Counted from the stretch's first letter, positions 16,659-25,586 are shown. The stretch is 47,489 bases of DNA from Synergistaceae bacterium DZ-S4 (GCA_025943965.1 JAPCWD010000014.1:1-47489), one strand, 5' to 3'. The notes: generated by a model not told the origin, from the sequence alone. Numbers and translations are program-made.

Positions 16659-17425
16659 TGGTCTTTGTCGGGGCAGCGGAAAATATCCTTGTAAAGAACC
16701 CGCTCGTTACGGCCTTTGCCGTTGTGGGGACAGTCACCTTTGTTTCATATGCCCTTTCAAAATATTTAACAAAGGGAAAACTCAACGGATCTTCGATAGC
16801 CATCCTGTTCGGCCTTCTGATGGCATATGTAGGTGGCCGTGTGACCGGCGGCAGCAAGGGCATCTCTGATATCCCGGTTTTTGCCGGGATAGGTCTGCTC
16901 GGGGGTTCGATGATGAGGGATTTTACGATAGTTGCCACAGCTTTCGGCGCTGATTTCAATGAACTAAAAAGATTAGGCCTTGCAGGCCTTGTTTCGCTTA
17001 TTCTCGGAGTTCTGTTTTCTTTTACAATCGGAGCGGTCTTCGCATGGTTCGGTGGTTATACCTCAGCGGAAGATATCACAACGATCGGAGCCGGGGCAGT
17101 GACCTTCGTCGTCGGACCGATAACGGGAGCGACGCTCGGTGCCGATTCTTCCGTGATAGCTCTTTCCATCGGGATCGGCGTGGTCAAGTCAATAGCGGTC
17201 ATGGTGATAACGCCGCTTGTTTCCAAGATAATAAGGATAGATAAGCCGAGAGAGGCAATAATTTTCGGCGGACTGCTCGGTACTACCAGCGGCACATCAG
17301 CAGCGATGGCTGCGATAGACCCTGCACTTGTACCTTATGCGGCTATGACAGCCACTTTTTATACCGGACTTGGCTGCCTGGTCTGCCCCTCTGTGCTATA
17401 TTTTGCTGTAGCAGCCATCGTGTAA
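16655..17425 (+). CDS. madM: Malonate transporter subunit MadM, 256 aa
   Basis: An integral membrane protein with about eight hydrophobic segments, including the conserved VGGRVTGGSKGISDIPVFAG and GPITGATLGADSSVIALSIG stretches typical of MadM. The ATG at 16655 overlaps the madL stop codon and has GGAGGA upstream. An open frame continues to 16544, but it would overlap madL by more than 100 bases and would add a hydrophilic stretch foreign to the family, so the later start is used. It partners MadL in malonate uptake. The next gene, a PLP-dependent lyase, begins 43 bases later with its own strong ribosome binding site. Confidence 0.9.
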   Translation: MMVFVGAAENILVKNPLVTAFAVVGTVTFVSYALSKYLTKGKLNGSSIAILFGLLMAYVGGRVTGGSKGISDIPVFAGIGLLGGSMMRDFTIVATAFGADFNELKRLGLAGLVSLILGVLFSFTIGAVFAWFGGYTSAEDITTIGAGAVTFVVGPITGATLGADSSVIALSIGIGVVKSIAVMVITPLVSKIIRIDKPREAIIFGGLLGTTSGTSAAMAAIDPALVPYAAMTATFYTGLGCLVCPSVLYFAVAAIV

Positions 17426-17468
17426 ATTAGTGATATTATTTTTTTATTCTTATTAAGGAGGCTTTCAA

Positions 17469-18650
17469 ATGGGTAAGTATAATTTTGATGAATATATAGA
17501 ACGCCGCAACACAAGTTCTATGAAATGGGACCTTATGGGGGAACGTTTCGGTGATCCGGATCTGCTCCCTTACTGGGTAGCTGACATGGATTTCAAATCA
17601 CCTCCGGAGGTGATTGAGGCGATAGAGGAGAAGCTGAAGCATGGAGTCCTCGGCTATCCGACAGTAAAGGAGAGCCTTATCGAATCAGTAGTTAACTGGG
17701 AAAAAACGCGCCACGGGTGGAGTTTTGACAAAAGCGCAGTTACCTGGGCCCCGGGAGTTGTCGGCGGACTTGCCTTTGCGATCGAGGCCTACACGAAACC
17801 CGGTGACGGTATCATTCTCCAGACACCCGTATACCCCCCATTTTACGAAATAATCGAGATGTCAGGCAGGCATATAGTGAAAAACCCGCTGAAAAGGGAA
17901 AACGACAGATTTGTTATGGACCTGGAAGGTTTGGAAAAACTTATCACCCCGACTTGCCGTACTCTTATATTCTGCAGCCCGCACAACCCTGTATCCCGTG
18001 TATGGGCTAAGGCAGAACTTGAGAAACTGGCTGAGATAGCCGAATGCAAAGATATGCTTATACTTTCCGATGAGATCCATCAGGATATTGTCTTCAGCGA
18101 CGCGAAGCATACATGCCTTGCCACAATTCCGGGGATGGATAAGCGCACCCTGACCTATATCGCGCCAAGCAAGACTTTTAACCTCGCAGGCCTCTCCTCA
18201 TCAGTTGTTGTGATCCCCGACAGCTCTCTTATGGAGAAGTATAAGTCAGTTCTTGTGAGGTTCCATCTCTCAAGGCTCAACGCGATGGGACTTGTCGCAA
18301 TGGAGGCGGCCTATACAAAGTGTGCAGAATGGGCGGACGAAATGGTGGCATATCTGGAGGGCAACAGGGACTATGCTGAGAAGTTTGTAAAGGAACGTAT
18401 GCCCAAGGCAAAGATGGACCACCCGGAGGGCACTTATATCTTCTGGATAGATTTCAGGGGTTACGGTTTTGACGGCAAAACCCTCCCTGAATTCCTGGCG
18501 AGAGAGGCCAAAGTGGCACTGAACAAGGGTCTTGACTTCGGATCCGAGGGTGACGGCTTTGCCCGTATCAATGTCGGAACTACAAGGAAGCAGCTTGAGG
18601 AAGGACTTGAAAGGATAGCAGAGGCCCTGGAGAGATCAGGCAGGAACTGA
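17469..18650 (+). CDS. MalY/PatB-type PLP-dependent C-S lyase (aminotransferase fold I), 393 aa
   Basis: The length and motifs match the MalY/PatB group. They are PYWVADMDFKSPPEV near the N terminus, the substrate-side CSPHNP, ILSDEIHQDI with the PLP-binding Asp, and the PLP lysine in APSKTFNLAGL. These enzymes cleave cystathionine or cysteine to pyruvate, ammonia and a thiol. One oddity is CSPHNPVSRVW, where most relatives have Gly in place of the Ser. AAGGAGG precedes the ATG at 17469. It ends one base before the end of the convergent CDF gene. In a peptide fermenter it may serve cysteine or cystathionine catabolism; an aminotransferase activity cannot be excluded. Confidence 0.88.
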   Translation: MGKYNFDEYIERRNTSSMKWDLMGERFGDPDLLPYWVADMDFKSPPEVIEAIEEKLKHGVLGYPTVKESLIESVVNWEKTRHGWSFDKSAVTWAPGVVGGLAFAIEAYTKPGDGIILQTPVYPPFYEIIEMSGRHIVKNPLKRENDRFVMDLEGLEKLITPTCRTLIFCSPHNPVSRVWAKAELEKLAEIAECKDMLILSDEIHQDIVFSDAKHTCLATIPGMDKRTLTYIAPSKTFNLAGLSSSVVVIPDSSLMEKYKSVLVRFHLSRLNAMGLVAMEAAYTKCAEWADEMVAYLEGNRDYAEKFVKERMPKAKMDHPEGTYIFWIDFRGYGFDGKTLPEFLAREAKVALNKGLDFGSEGDGFARINVGTTRKQLEEGLERIAEALERSGRN

Positions 18651-18651
18651 C

Positions 18652-19842
18652 TCATTCAAACTCGTTTATGTGCATCGTTACATAGTTCCTGTCGACTGTT
18701 ATAACAGGGAAAAATGTCGGGTCTTTTTCTCTGATCGCATCCTCTATTTTCTGAACGGTTTTTTTGCCCGAGGTATGGTAGTCTGCCGGTATAAGAACGT
18801 CAAAGATCAGGTTAGTGTGCGTATCACCCCTGACCACCCTGAAGTCATGGATGCTTAAAGAAGGGTCGACAGAGTTCACGATATCTTCGGTCATCTTCTT
18901 TAACCCGTTCATCTCATTGTCGTCAGTAATTACCGGATCTATATGTATTACTAGGTTGATGTTCATCTCCCTCGCACAGTCTCTCTCGATGCAGTCGATC
19001 AGGTCGTGGGAGCTGATAAAGCTGCCCTTTGCGTCCACTTCGGCGTGCACGGTGGCGAAAAGCACGTTTGGGCCGTAGCTGTGTACCACAAGGTCATGAA
19101 CATTTATTATTCCCTCGTAAGAAAGGATCTTTCGTTCTATACTTTCAACAAGCTCAGGGTCGGGCATCTCTCCCAGAATGGGGCCCAAAAGGGATCTGAG
19201 GATCATGATCCCCGAGCGCAGAATGAATAGAGCAACTCCTATGCCCATCCATCCGTCGATCTGATATCCGAAATATCTGGACACCAGCACACCACAAAGC
19301 ACTGCTGAAGTTGTAAGGACATCGTTCATCGAATCCGCGGAGGCTGCCCTTACTGCCGATGAGGATATGATATCCGCGATCCTTGAATAAAATATTGCAA
19401 GCCAAAGCTTTACCGCGATAGAGATCACCAGTATGGCGATCATCAAATCTGAGGTGAGTGTAGGCCTTGGGTAGATTATCCTGTTTACGGACAACTTTAT
19501 CAGTTCTACCCCTACGATCAGGATGACTATCCCAAGGATGAATCCGGTGAGGTATTCGATGCGCTCATGCCCGAAGGGGTGGTCCCTGTCAGCGGGCTTG
19601 CCCGACAATTTGAAGCCGATCAATGTGACTACGGACGATCCTGCGTCGGAAAGGTTGTTGATGCCGTCAGCAGTGACAGATATGCTGCCGAATAGGGTCC
19701 CGGCTGTAATTTTGGCAAGGCTCAGGCCCAGATTCACTATGATCCCGATGATCCCGGCAAAGGCCCCGTACCCCCTCCTTACGGCCGGATCAGATATATT
19801 TCCGCTGTTTCTGACAAATTTGCTGATCAGGAAATCGATCAT
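18652..19842 (-). CDS. Cation diffusion facilitator family transporter, 396 aa
   Basis: The N-terminal membrane domain has the CDF metal-site signatures: DGINNLSDAGSS and HPFGHERIEYL, and later SADSMNDVLTT. After about residue 210 come two cytoplasmic domains: the usual CDF dimerisation fold (VHDLVVHSYG...) and an additional segment of about 80 residues with a similar pattern (IHDFRVVRGDTH...). This makes the protein about 100 residues longer than minimal CDF proteins. It should export Zn, Fe, Mn or a similar divalent cation by proton antiport. The ATG at 19842 is chosen because AAGGTGG lies just before it; the frame extends to a TTG at 19857 inside that site. Confidence 0.93.
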   Translation of the reverse strand: MIDFLISKFVRNSGNISDPAVRRGYGAFAGIIGIIVNLGLSLAKITAGTLFGSISVTADGINNLSDAGSSVVTLIGFKLSGKPADRDHPFGHERIEYLTGFILGIVILIVGVELIKLSVNRIIYPRPTLTSDLMIAILVISIAVKLWLAIFYSRIADIISSSAVRAASADSMNDVLTTSAVLCGVLVSRYFGYQIDGWMGIGVALFILRSGIMILRSLLGPILGEMPDPELVESIERKILSYEGIINVHDLVVHSYGPNVLFATVHAEVDAKGSFISSHDLIDCIERDCAREMNINLVIHIDPVITDDNEMNGLKKMTEDIVNSVDPSLSIHDFRVVRGDTHTNLIFDVLIPADYHTSGKKTVQKIEDAIREKDPTFFPVITVDRNYVTMHINEFE

Positions 19843-20045
19843 CCGGACCACCTTCAAATGAAAAAATTTAGTTTAGTTGATATTGCCCGGCCCGGCAATT
19901 TGTCGGCAGGCATGATTTTCCGTATATCATAGCAGTAAAGAAGCAGATGGGATCGATAATTATTTCCAGTGATGCTTTCTATCGATAAAAAGTTTATACT
20001 GGATAGAGTCTGTGACACTCTTTTTTAATTATGGAGGTGCATACG

Positions 20046-20621
20046 GTGGAAAAAATCAATATCGGGAACAATGCATTTTTACTCCCCATGCCGATGGTCC
20101 TTGTCGGATCGCGCATTGTGGGCAGGCCAAATTTTATGGCGGTGGCTTGGGCCAGCCGCGTGAATGCCTCGCCCAATGTCATGTGTGTCGCGATAGGGAA
20201 TAAGTTTACCGCAGAGGGGATCTTTGAAAACAAAGAGTTCAGCATAAACATCCCATCAGTAGATCTTATGCCTCTGACCGACTTGATGGGGCTTGTCAGC
20301 GGGAGAGACTATGACAAATCAAAGGAATTTGATATTTTCTACGGAACTCTGAAAAATGCGCCGATGATATGTGAGTGTCCTGTCACGATGGAATGCCGTC
20401 TGATCGAATCTGTCCGGCTTGACGTCGACACCCTTTTCATAGGCGAGGTCAGGAACGTCTGGTCCGAAGAAAAGTATCTGACTAAGGGAGCTCCCGACAT
20501 CACAAAGGTCTCTCCATTCTGTCTCAGCATGCCGGACAACCGTTACTGGTCTGTCGGAAAAGAAATTGGAAAAGCCTGGCATGAGGGGCTGAAGCTCAAA
20601 GATAAGCTTGAAAAAATATAA
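20046..20621 (+). CDS. Flavin reductase family protein, 191 aa
   Basis: A split-barrel flavin-binding protein of the flavoredoxin/flavin reductase-like family: MPMVLVGSRxxGRPNFMAVAWASRVNASPNVMCVAI, then GEFSINIP-type and later YxTKGxPDxxKxxPF blocks. It should bind FMN and pass electrons between NAD(P)H or ferredoxin and an acceptor. A GTG at 20046 seven bases after TGGAGGTG is the best start; the ATG at 20031 lies inside that site. The gene stands alone and is followed by a strong hairpin at 20640-20681. The physiological partner is not evident. Confidence 0.9.
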   Translation: MEKINIGNNAFLLPMPMVLVGSRIVGRPNFMAVAWASRVNASPNVMCVAIGNKFTAEGIFENKEFSINIPSVDLMPLTDLMGLVSGRDYDKSKEFDIFYGTLKNAPMICECPVTMECRLIESVRLDVDTLFIGEVRNVWSEEKYLTKGAPDITKVSPFCLSMPDNRYWSVGKEIGKAWHEGLKLKDKLEKI

Positions 20622-20639
20622 CTGAAAGTCCATTGTATG

Positions 20640-20681
20640 ACACAAGGGGGGCTCCGCTCAGGGAGTCCCCCTTGTGTCATT
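20640..20681. terminator. Bidirectional terminator-like hairpin
   Basis: GACACAAGGGGG pairs with CCCCCTTGTGTC across a loop that itself can pair (CTCC with GGAG). It sits between convergent genes. There is no strong T run, so it may act as a bidirectional terminator or as an mRNA 3'-end stabiliser. Confidence 0.6.
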
Positions 20682-20703
20682 TAGAGTGTCAGCTCTATAT
20701 TAC

Positions 20704-21033
20704 CTACCACTTGCCTCTGCTTACATGGCCTGCGATCTCCGCTTTGCTTCTCTGCTTGATCACAGTGGCTTCTTCGGATGCCTGTTTGAAAAGCGCTACG
20801 CACGGAGGATCGAGGTTGATCTCGATGCCCTCTTCTGCAAGCTTTTTGAGCTTGTTTGCAAGCCTTACGATCTCCATATGGATATCGTTGGTGCGGACAG
20901 ACATAAGGACTTTCTTTGCTTCTTCCTCTGTAAGCGCGGCGAACTTCTCTTTCTCAACTCCGCATTTAGGGCACTTTTCAGGAGCTTCGGGACCTTCGTG
21001 GATGTAACCGCATACTGAACACTTGAACAACAT
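20704..21033 (-). CDS. Rubredoxin-like zinc-ribbon protein with helical tail, 109 aa
   Basis: It begins MLFKCSVCGYIHEG and continues ...CPKCGVEKEKFAAL, the rubredoxin-type CxxCG-x15-CPxCG knuckle pair found at the end of rubrerythrins. Here it is at the N terminus (residues 5-26) and is followed by about 70 mostly helical residues. It should bind one iron or zinc. The ATG at 21033 follows GGGAGG and gives the family N terminus; the open frame extends to 21117 without support. It could be an electron carrier in oxygen or peroxide reduction. The helical part is not a full rubrerythrin di-iron domain, since no ExxH pairs are seen. Confidence 0.85.
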   Translation of the reverse strand: MLFKCSVCGYIHEGPEAPEKCPKCGVEKEKFAALTEEEAKKVLMSVRTNDIHMEIVRLANKLKKLAEEGIEINLDPPCVALFKQASEEATVIKQRSKAEIAGHVSRGKW

Positions 21034-21255
21034 GATATCTACCTCCCAAGTATTTGTTAAGCTCATTCCCTGCTGCATTCGATTTAGTTTTACCGCAGTG
21101 GACCGGCAAAATGTCAAATATTTAAGACGGTTATAATTATAGCATGGAAAGGTATTAATACTGCATTTCTAAAGTTGCGACTATTTGGCTTGGAGCGCAG
21201 ATCGTCGGCAGAGATGAGCAAAAATGAATAATAAGTTAAAGTAGGGGCAAATACA

Positions 21256-21285
21256 TTGACACTTTTATCACAAGGTGGTTATATT
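21256..21285 (+). promoter_or_regulatory. Promoter of the hydrogenase-regulator/hydF operon
   Basis: TTGACA at 21256-21261 and TTATAT/TATATT at 21279-21285 are separated by 17-18 bases. A transcript from here would have a leader of about 220 bases before the gene at 21516. Confidence 0.65.
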
Positions 21286-21289
21286 ACAA

Positions 21290-21452
21290 TATCTGCAGAG
21301 GGTATTTATCACTCAGCAGAATGTATCCCTATCTGTCGGTCTTTCTGTCAGTGAGGAAGAAGTAAAATATAAAAATGCTGTCTGTTTGCGGGGAAATGAT
21401 CCGTGCAAAGGGAAGGGCTGAATAAAGGTCATATTGATCTGATGTCGTATTC
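21290..21452 (+). other. Leader RNA region of unknown type
   Basis: It lies between the promoter and the terminator-like hairpin at 21453. A GCGGGG block near 21390 could pair with the 5' arm of that hairpin, which would make an antiterminator, but the match is short. Two very short ORFs (14 and 16 codons from 21321 and 21375) are present with poor ribosome binding sites. No known riboswitch core is visible. Confidence 0.35.
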
Positions 21453-21488
21453 AGGGACCCCTCGCCTTTGCGGAGGGTCCCTATTTAT
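21453..21488 (+). terminator. Leader terminator (attenuator) before the hydrogenase regulator
   Basis: AGGGACCCCTCGC pairs with GCGGAGGGTCCCT (12 of 13 pairs) with a CTTT loop, followed by ATTTATTA. It lies about 30 bases before the start codon at 21516 and after the promoter at 21256, so it should attenuate the operon. Confidence 0.7.
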
Positions 21489-21515
21489 TAGGACGAAAGG
21501 CCAGGTGTTTTTCTT

Positions 21516-21773
21516 ATGGAAGAGAACCGTATCGGGGTCGCTGCGATAATCGTTGAAGACCCCGGATCAGCAAGGGAAGTAAACGAGGTCCTGCACGACC
21601 ACAGCGGGATCATAATCGGAAGGATGGGTATACCTTACAGGGAGAGGAACGTAAGCGTCATATCTCTTGTGCTTGATGCCTCGCCCGATGAGATCAGCGC
21701 TCTGACGGGCAAGCTTGGCAAGATAAATGCTGTCTCAGTCAAAGCGGTAATGTCAAAGGGACGTACTTCCTGA
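21516..21773 (+). CDS. TM1266-family putative regulator of the iron-only hydrogenase system, 85 aa
   Basis: A small ACT-like protein with the family pattern: xxIGVAAIIVEDPxSAxxVNxxLHxHxxIIIGRMGIPYRERNVxVISLVLDA. This family is usually found with [FeFe]-hydrogenase and its maturases and is annotated as a putative regulator by that association. The context here agrees: hydF is two genes downstream. The ATG at 21516 is preceded only by a weak site (GGCCAGG). A terminator-like hairpin lies directly upstream. The biochemical role is not established. Confidence 0.88.
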   Translation: MEENRIGVAAIIVEDPGSAREVNEVLHDHSGIIIGRMGIPYRERNVSVISLVLDASPDEISALTGKLGKINAVSVKAVMSKGRTS

Positions 21774-21880
21774 AACCCGGGAATGAGAGCCGATATCGAA
21801 CAGTACTCTGTGTTTATGATGCAGATCTGTAAAAAAGAGATAAATAGATAAATATAAAAAATTTAAAGGAGAGATTTTCC

Positions 21881-22807
21881 ATGAAAAAAGTATTACTCGC
21901 AGTACTGATCATACTTTCTGTCGCAGCAGGCCTCGCATTTGCTACTGAAATGCCCGCGGCTATGGGCATCACATATGTGAAGGCCCCCCTGAACATCCCC
22001 TCAATTGTTGCAAAGTACAACCAGGCATTTGAAAAGGCATATCCGGGCGTGAACCTCAGCTTTCCTGAGATAACAGAGGGTCCCAAGCAGACAGCGGCAC
22101 TTGCAGCGGATGAGATCGGCATAGCCAGCTGCCTCGGATCTACGTCAGCGATCCTTGCCGCATCGGAAGGGCTTGATGTAAAGATAATAGGGATCTACTC
22201 GAGAGCCCCCAAAGCCTTCATGGTAATAGTCAGGGATCCGGCCATAAAGAGCGTAAAAGATCTCAAGGGAAAAAAGGTGGCAGGCCCCAAGGGCACCATC
22301 CTTCACCAGCTTCTTGCCGCGGCCCTTGGTAAAGAGGGTATGTCTGTCAAGGATGTTGAATTTGTCCAGATGGATCTCTCTTCAGGCGCCAATGCGCTAT
22401 CTGCGGGAAGCGTCGACGCCGCACTTCTCGCCGGACCTGCCGCCTACAAAGCCCTGACCTCGGGTGCGCGCATGCTTAAAAACGGAGAGGGCCTGGTGGA
22501 TGCAACTATAGTCATAGCTACCACGGAAAAGTTTGCCCAAAAGTATCCCGAGGCAGTCTCGAGATTTATGACGGCGCATAAGAAAACGCTCGAATGGATC
22601 AAAAAGAACCCCGATAAGGCCGCTGAGATGACACAGAAGGAAACAGGACTTCCGATGGAGGGGGTCAGGATGATGACCCCGTGGTATGATTTTGACAGCA
22701 AGATCAGGAAGAGCGATATGGATGAACTTGCGAAGACCCAGGAATTTATGATAGAGAACGGACTACAGCGTAATAAGATAGATGTGGATTCACTGATAAT
22801 GAGGTGA
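21881..22807 (+). CDS. ABC-type substrate-binding protein (NMT1/SsuA-like), 308 aa
   Basis: A Sec signal peptide (MKKVLLAVLIILSVAAGLAFA, cleavage near residue 22) without a lipobox cysteine indicates a soluble periplasmic protein, as in diderm cells. The mature part has the type-2 periplasmic binding fold of the NMT1/TauA/SsuA group: GITYVKAPLNIPSIVAKYNQAFEK, then DLKGKKVAGPKGT. AAAGGAGAG precedes the ATG. No permease or ATPase gene is adjacent. Instead the stop codon lies four bases before hydF and 107 bases after the hydrogenase regulator, so it appears to be an orphan binding protein in a hydrogenase-maturation operon. The ligand is unknown. Confidence 0.88.
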   Translation: MKKVLLAVLIILSVAAGLAFATEMPAAMGITYVKAPLNIPSIVAKYNQAFEKAYPGVNLSFPEITEGPKQTAALAADEIGIASCLGSTSAILAASEGLDVKIIGIYSRAPKAFMVIVRDPAIKSVKDLKGKKVAGPKGTILHQLLAAALGKEGMSVKDVEFVQMDLSSGANALSAGSVDAALLAGPAAYKALTSGARMLKNGEGLVDATIVIATTEKFAQKYPEAVSRFMTAHKKTLEWIKKNPDKAAEMTQKETGLPMEGVRMMTPWYDFDSKIRKSDMDELAKTQEFMIENGLQRNKIDVDSLIMR

Positions 22808-22811
22808 GGCA

Positions 22812-24050
22812 ATGGATCTTCAGTCAACTCCGAGGGGCAACCGGCTCCACATAGGTTTTTACGGCAGGCGGAATGCCGGGAAATCAAGTCTTATAAACCT
22901 TGTCACCGGCCAGCAGACAGCACTTGTATCGGATCATGCGGGGACGACCACCGACCCTGTCATAAAGAGCATGGAGCTGCTGCCTCTGGGACCTGTCGCG
23001 GTGATCGACACAGCCGGTCTTGATGATGAAGGCGATCTTGGAAGGCTTCGCATTTCAAGGACCATGGAGATGATGGACAGGACAGACCTTGCCCTGCTCA
23101 TCGTCTCCGCTGCTGATGCCTATGATACATCGCTGGAAAGAGGCTGGCTCGAAGAGCTTAGGAAGAGAAATATACCTGTTGTAGGCGTACTCAATCAGAT
23201 AGACAGGGTCGGGCCGGAAAAGGCTGAAAAGATAAGGTCGGACCTTGAGGCCGGCCTCGGCATATCCTTTGCGGCAGTCTCAGCTAACGGAAGAGAATAC
23301 AGAGCCGAGCTCCTGTCGGCAATAGTAAAAAATGCGCCGACTGATTTTGAAAGCCCGACGCTTGTCGGCGACATCTTCAGCAGGGGAGACTCTATAATAC
23401 TGGTAGCCCCTCAGGACATCCAGGCACCCAAGGGAAGGCTCATACTTCCCCAGGTCCAGGTGATAAGGGACATCCTTGACAACAGGGGGATCGCCCTCAC
23501 TGCCACGCTGGATCAGTTTCCGAAACTGTTGGATTCTCTGAAGGAACCTCCGGCGCTTGTCATAACGGACTCGCAGGTATTTCCGCAGGTAAATTCGATC
23601 CTTCCCCGCGATGTTCCCCTGACATCCTTCTCAATAGTTATGGCGAGGAACAAGGGGGATCTGGCTACCTTCGTCAGGGGGGCAAGGGTTATATGCGAAC
23701 TGAAGGAGAGCGACAAGGTGCTTGTTGCCGAGGCCTGCACCCATGCGCCTCTGGAAGAGGATATAGGAAGGGAAAAGATCCCGAGGTGGCTCAGGGATAG
23801 AGTGGGCAGCGGGCTGACTGTGGACATTTCGACAGGACTTGATTTCCCCCCCAACATTAAGGAATACTCGCTGATCCTGCATTGCGGCGGATGCATGTTC
23901 ACAAGAAAACAGCTTATGTCCAGGATGATAAAAGCTGATGCAGAGAATGTCCCGATAACAAATTACGGCATCGCGATCGCCGCGATCAACGGGATCCTGG
24001 AAAGAGTAATTGAAGTCTTCCCCGAATTCAGGAATGATGGCCCAAAATAG
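22812..24050 (+). CDS. hydF: [FeFe]-hydrogenase H-cluster maturation GTPase HydF, 412 aa
   Basis: The N-terminal GTPase domain shows the P-loop GRRNAGKSS (residues 18-26), DTAGLDDEGDLG and NQID. The C-terminal iron-sulfur domain has the HydF signature CxH-x46-CxxC, visible as CTH and then HCGGC. HydF is the scaffold on which the 2Fe subcluster is built before transfer to HydA; HydE and HydG act with it. Neither of those genes nor a hydrogenase lies in this window. The spacing of four bases to the upstream binding-protein gene implies co-transcription. A terminator at 24101 closes the operon. Confidence 0.97.
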   Translation: MDLQSTPRGNRLHIGFYGRRNAGKSSLINLVTGQQTALVSDHAGTTTDPVIKSMELLPLGPVAVIDTAGLDDEGDLGRLRISRTMEMMDRTDLALLIVSAADAYDTSLERGWLEELRKRNIPVVGVLNQIDRVGPEKAEKIRSDLEAGLGISFAAVSANGREYRAELLSAIVKNAPTDFESPTLVGDIFSRGDSIILVAPQDIQAPKGRLILPQVQVIRDILDNRGIALTATLDQFPKLLDSLKEPPALVITDSQVFPQVNSILPRDVPLTSFSIVMARNKGDLATFVRGARVICELKESDKVLVAEACTHAPLEEDIGREKIPRWLRDRVGSGLTVDISTGLDFPPNIKEYSLILHCGGCMFTRKQLMSRMIKADAENVPITNYGIAIAAINGILERVIEVFPEFRNDGPK

Positions 24051-24100
24051 CGATAATATTTGTTGATCTTTAATTCCTGAAAAGGTATTTTCTCCGCATA

Positions 24101-24146
24101 AACGGCAGTAGCCCTGCCTCAGTCATCAGGGTACTGCCGTTTTCTT
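24101..24146 (+). terminator. Rho-independent terminator after hydF
   Basis: AACGGCAGTAGCCCTG pairs with CAGGGTACTGCCGTT with one mismatch and is followed by TTTTCTTATT. It lies 50 bases after the hydF stop codon. Confidence 0.9.
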
Positions 24147-24230
24147 ATTAAATGTGCTATGCTATGCGCGTATGAGCGCATATTGCCACACAGGGCTGCG
24201 TTCATGATCAATCAAGGAGGTCGATCGTTG

Positions 24231-25517
24231 GTGAGTTCCGACATATCCGGCAGTATTATCCTGCTGGTCGTGCTATTGATATTTTCATTCTATTTCAGTG
24301 CCACAGAGACGTCAATAACGGCAGCAGGAAAAGGGAAACTACTTGCTCTATCTGATGAATACCCACATCGCCGAAAGGGTTTCTTCTGGCTCGTAGACAA
24401 CACAGCCAAGGCGATAAACGTTACCCTGATAGGAAATAATGTAGTAAATATCGCAGCAAGCGCAGTCGCCACTACACTGGCGCTGAAATTTTTTGGTGCA
24501 CTGGGACCTGCTCTGGCAGTCGCTGTAATGACGATCCTTATCGTAATATTCTGTGAGATCCTGCCCAAAAATTTCGCGATAGCAAAAAAAGAGGCCGTAC
24601 TCCTTTTCTCCCTCCCATTTCTACGGGTCATAAGCACGTTAATGACTCCTCTGACGTGGTCTTTGAGGATGGTCCTCAGGCTCTTCGGGAAAATAGCAGG
24701 TATGGACCTTGTCTCATACAGCTCCCTCATATCACGCCAGGAGATAGATCATATCGTCTCCGAAGGCAGCGCTGCCGGCGCACTTGAAGAGGACGAGCGT
24801 AAGATGATCCATGGGGTCATAGCATTTGAAGAGACCAGGGTCTCTGAAGTCATGGAACCCAGGACCGACGTTTATGCGATCGAGCAGGACGGGATGGCAG
24901 AAGAGGCGGTAAACATATTCCTTGAAAGCGGCCATTCAAGGATCCCGGTATACAGGGAGGACCTTGACCAGGTGATCGGGATACTTTATGCAAAGGACCT
25001 TCTGGGCCCGCTTGCCCACAACGAAAAGAACATCTCTATAGTAAAACTGATGAGAAAGCCCCTCTTTGTGCCGGAGACGATGAAGACCGACGAGGCCCTT
25101 GATGTGATGAAAAAATCAAGGACCCACATTGCTATCGTAATTGACGAATATGGTGGCATGGCCGGGCTTATAACGCTTGAAGACCTTATAGAGGAGATAG
25201 TCGGCGACATACAGGACGAATACGATACTGAGATCCCGGAGATACAGGCTGAGGACGACAGTACCTACATTGTCCAGGGACAGGTGAATCTAGAAGAGCT
25301 TTCCGATGCTCTGGCATATCCTTTCGATACGGCCTTCGAAGATGTAGATACCCTTGCAGGAATGGTCCTTGAGCTTTCCGGAGATTTCCCGAAGCAGGGA
25401 CAGCTGATAACTTACGGATCATGGGACATACATGTGCTTGAGGTCAGGAACCACAGGATAATGCAGGTCCGCATGCAATACATAAAAGAGCGGACAGAGG
25501 GACCTGTATCTGATTAA
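24231..25517 (+). CDS. CNNM/CBS/CorC-type membrane protein (HlyC/CorC family), 428 aa
   Basis: The N-terminal CNNM transmembrane domain (SATETSITAAGKGKL...NVVNIAASAVATTLAL) is followed by two CBS domains (VMEPRTDVYAIEQD..., then LFVPETMKTDEAL...DEYGGMAGLITLEDLIEEIVGDI). A C-terminal CorC/HlyC domain ends the protein. It is the usual length. Members are proposed to export magnesium or cobalt; the hemolysin name is historical. AAGGAGG at 24214-24220 favours the GTG at 24231 or the TTG at 24228 over the ATG at 24159, which would add a non-conserved stretch. It is monocistronic, closed by the hairpin at 25539. Confidence 0.93.
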   Translation: MSSDISGSIILLVVLLIFSFYFSATETSITAAGKGKLLALSDEYPHRRKGFFWLVDNTAKAINVTLIGNNVVNIAASAVATTLALKFFGALGPALAVAVMTILIVIFCEILPKNFAIAKKEAVLLFSLPFLRVISTLMTPLTWSLRMVLRLFGKIAGMDLVSYSSLISRQEIDHIVSEGSAAGALEEDERKMIHGVIAFEETRVSEVMEPRTDVYAIEQDGMAEEAVNIFLESGHSRIPVYREDLDQVIGILYAKDLLGPLAHNEKNISIVKLMRKPLFVPETMKTDEALDVMKKSRTHIAIVIDEYGGMAGLITLEDLIEEIVGDIQDEYDTEIPEIQAEDDSTYIVQGQVNLEELSDALAYPFDTAFEDVDTLAGMVLELSGDFPKQGQLITYGSWDIHVLEVRNHRIMQVRMQYIKERTEGPVSD

Positions 25518-25538
25518 GGCCCGGCACTGAAAAGGAAG

Positions 25539-25585
25539 AATAAAGCGGAGGATCGCCTTAAGCAGGCCGGTCATCCGCTTTATTT
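25539..25585. terminator. Bidirectional terminator-like hairpin
   Basis: AATAAAGCGGA pairs with TCCGCTTTATT, with a further pairing element inside the loop. It sits between the convergent genes ending at 25517 and 25587. Runs of A and T flank the stem on both strands. Confidence 0.7.
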
Positions 25586-25586
25586 A

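Noticed and set aside
21321..21425. Two short ORFs in the hydrogenase-operon leader as leader peptides
   Set aside because: Both lack a well-spaced ribosome binding site and carry no repeated codons or motif comparable with the paaK leaders.
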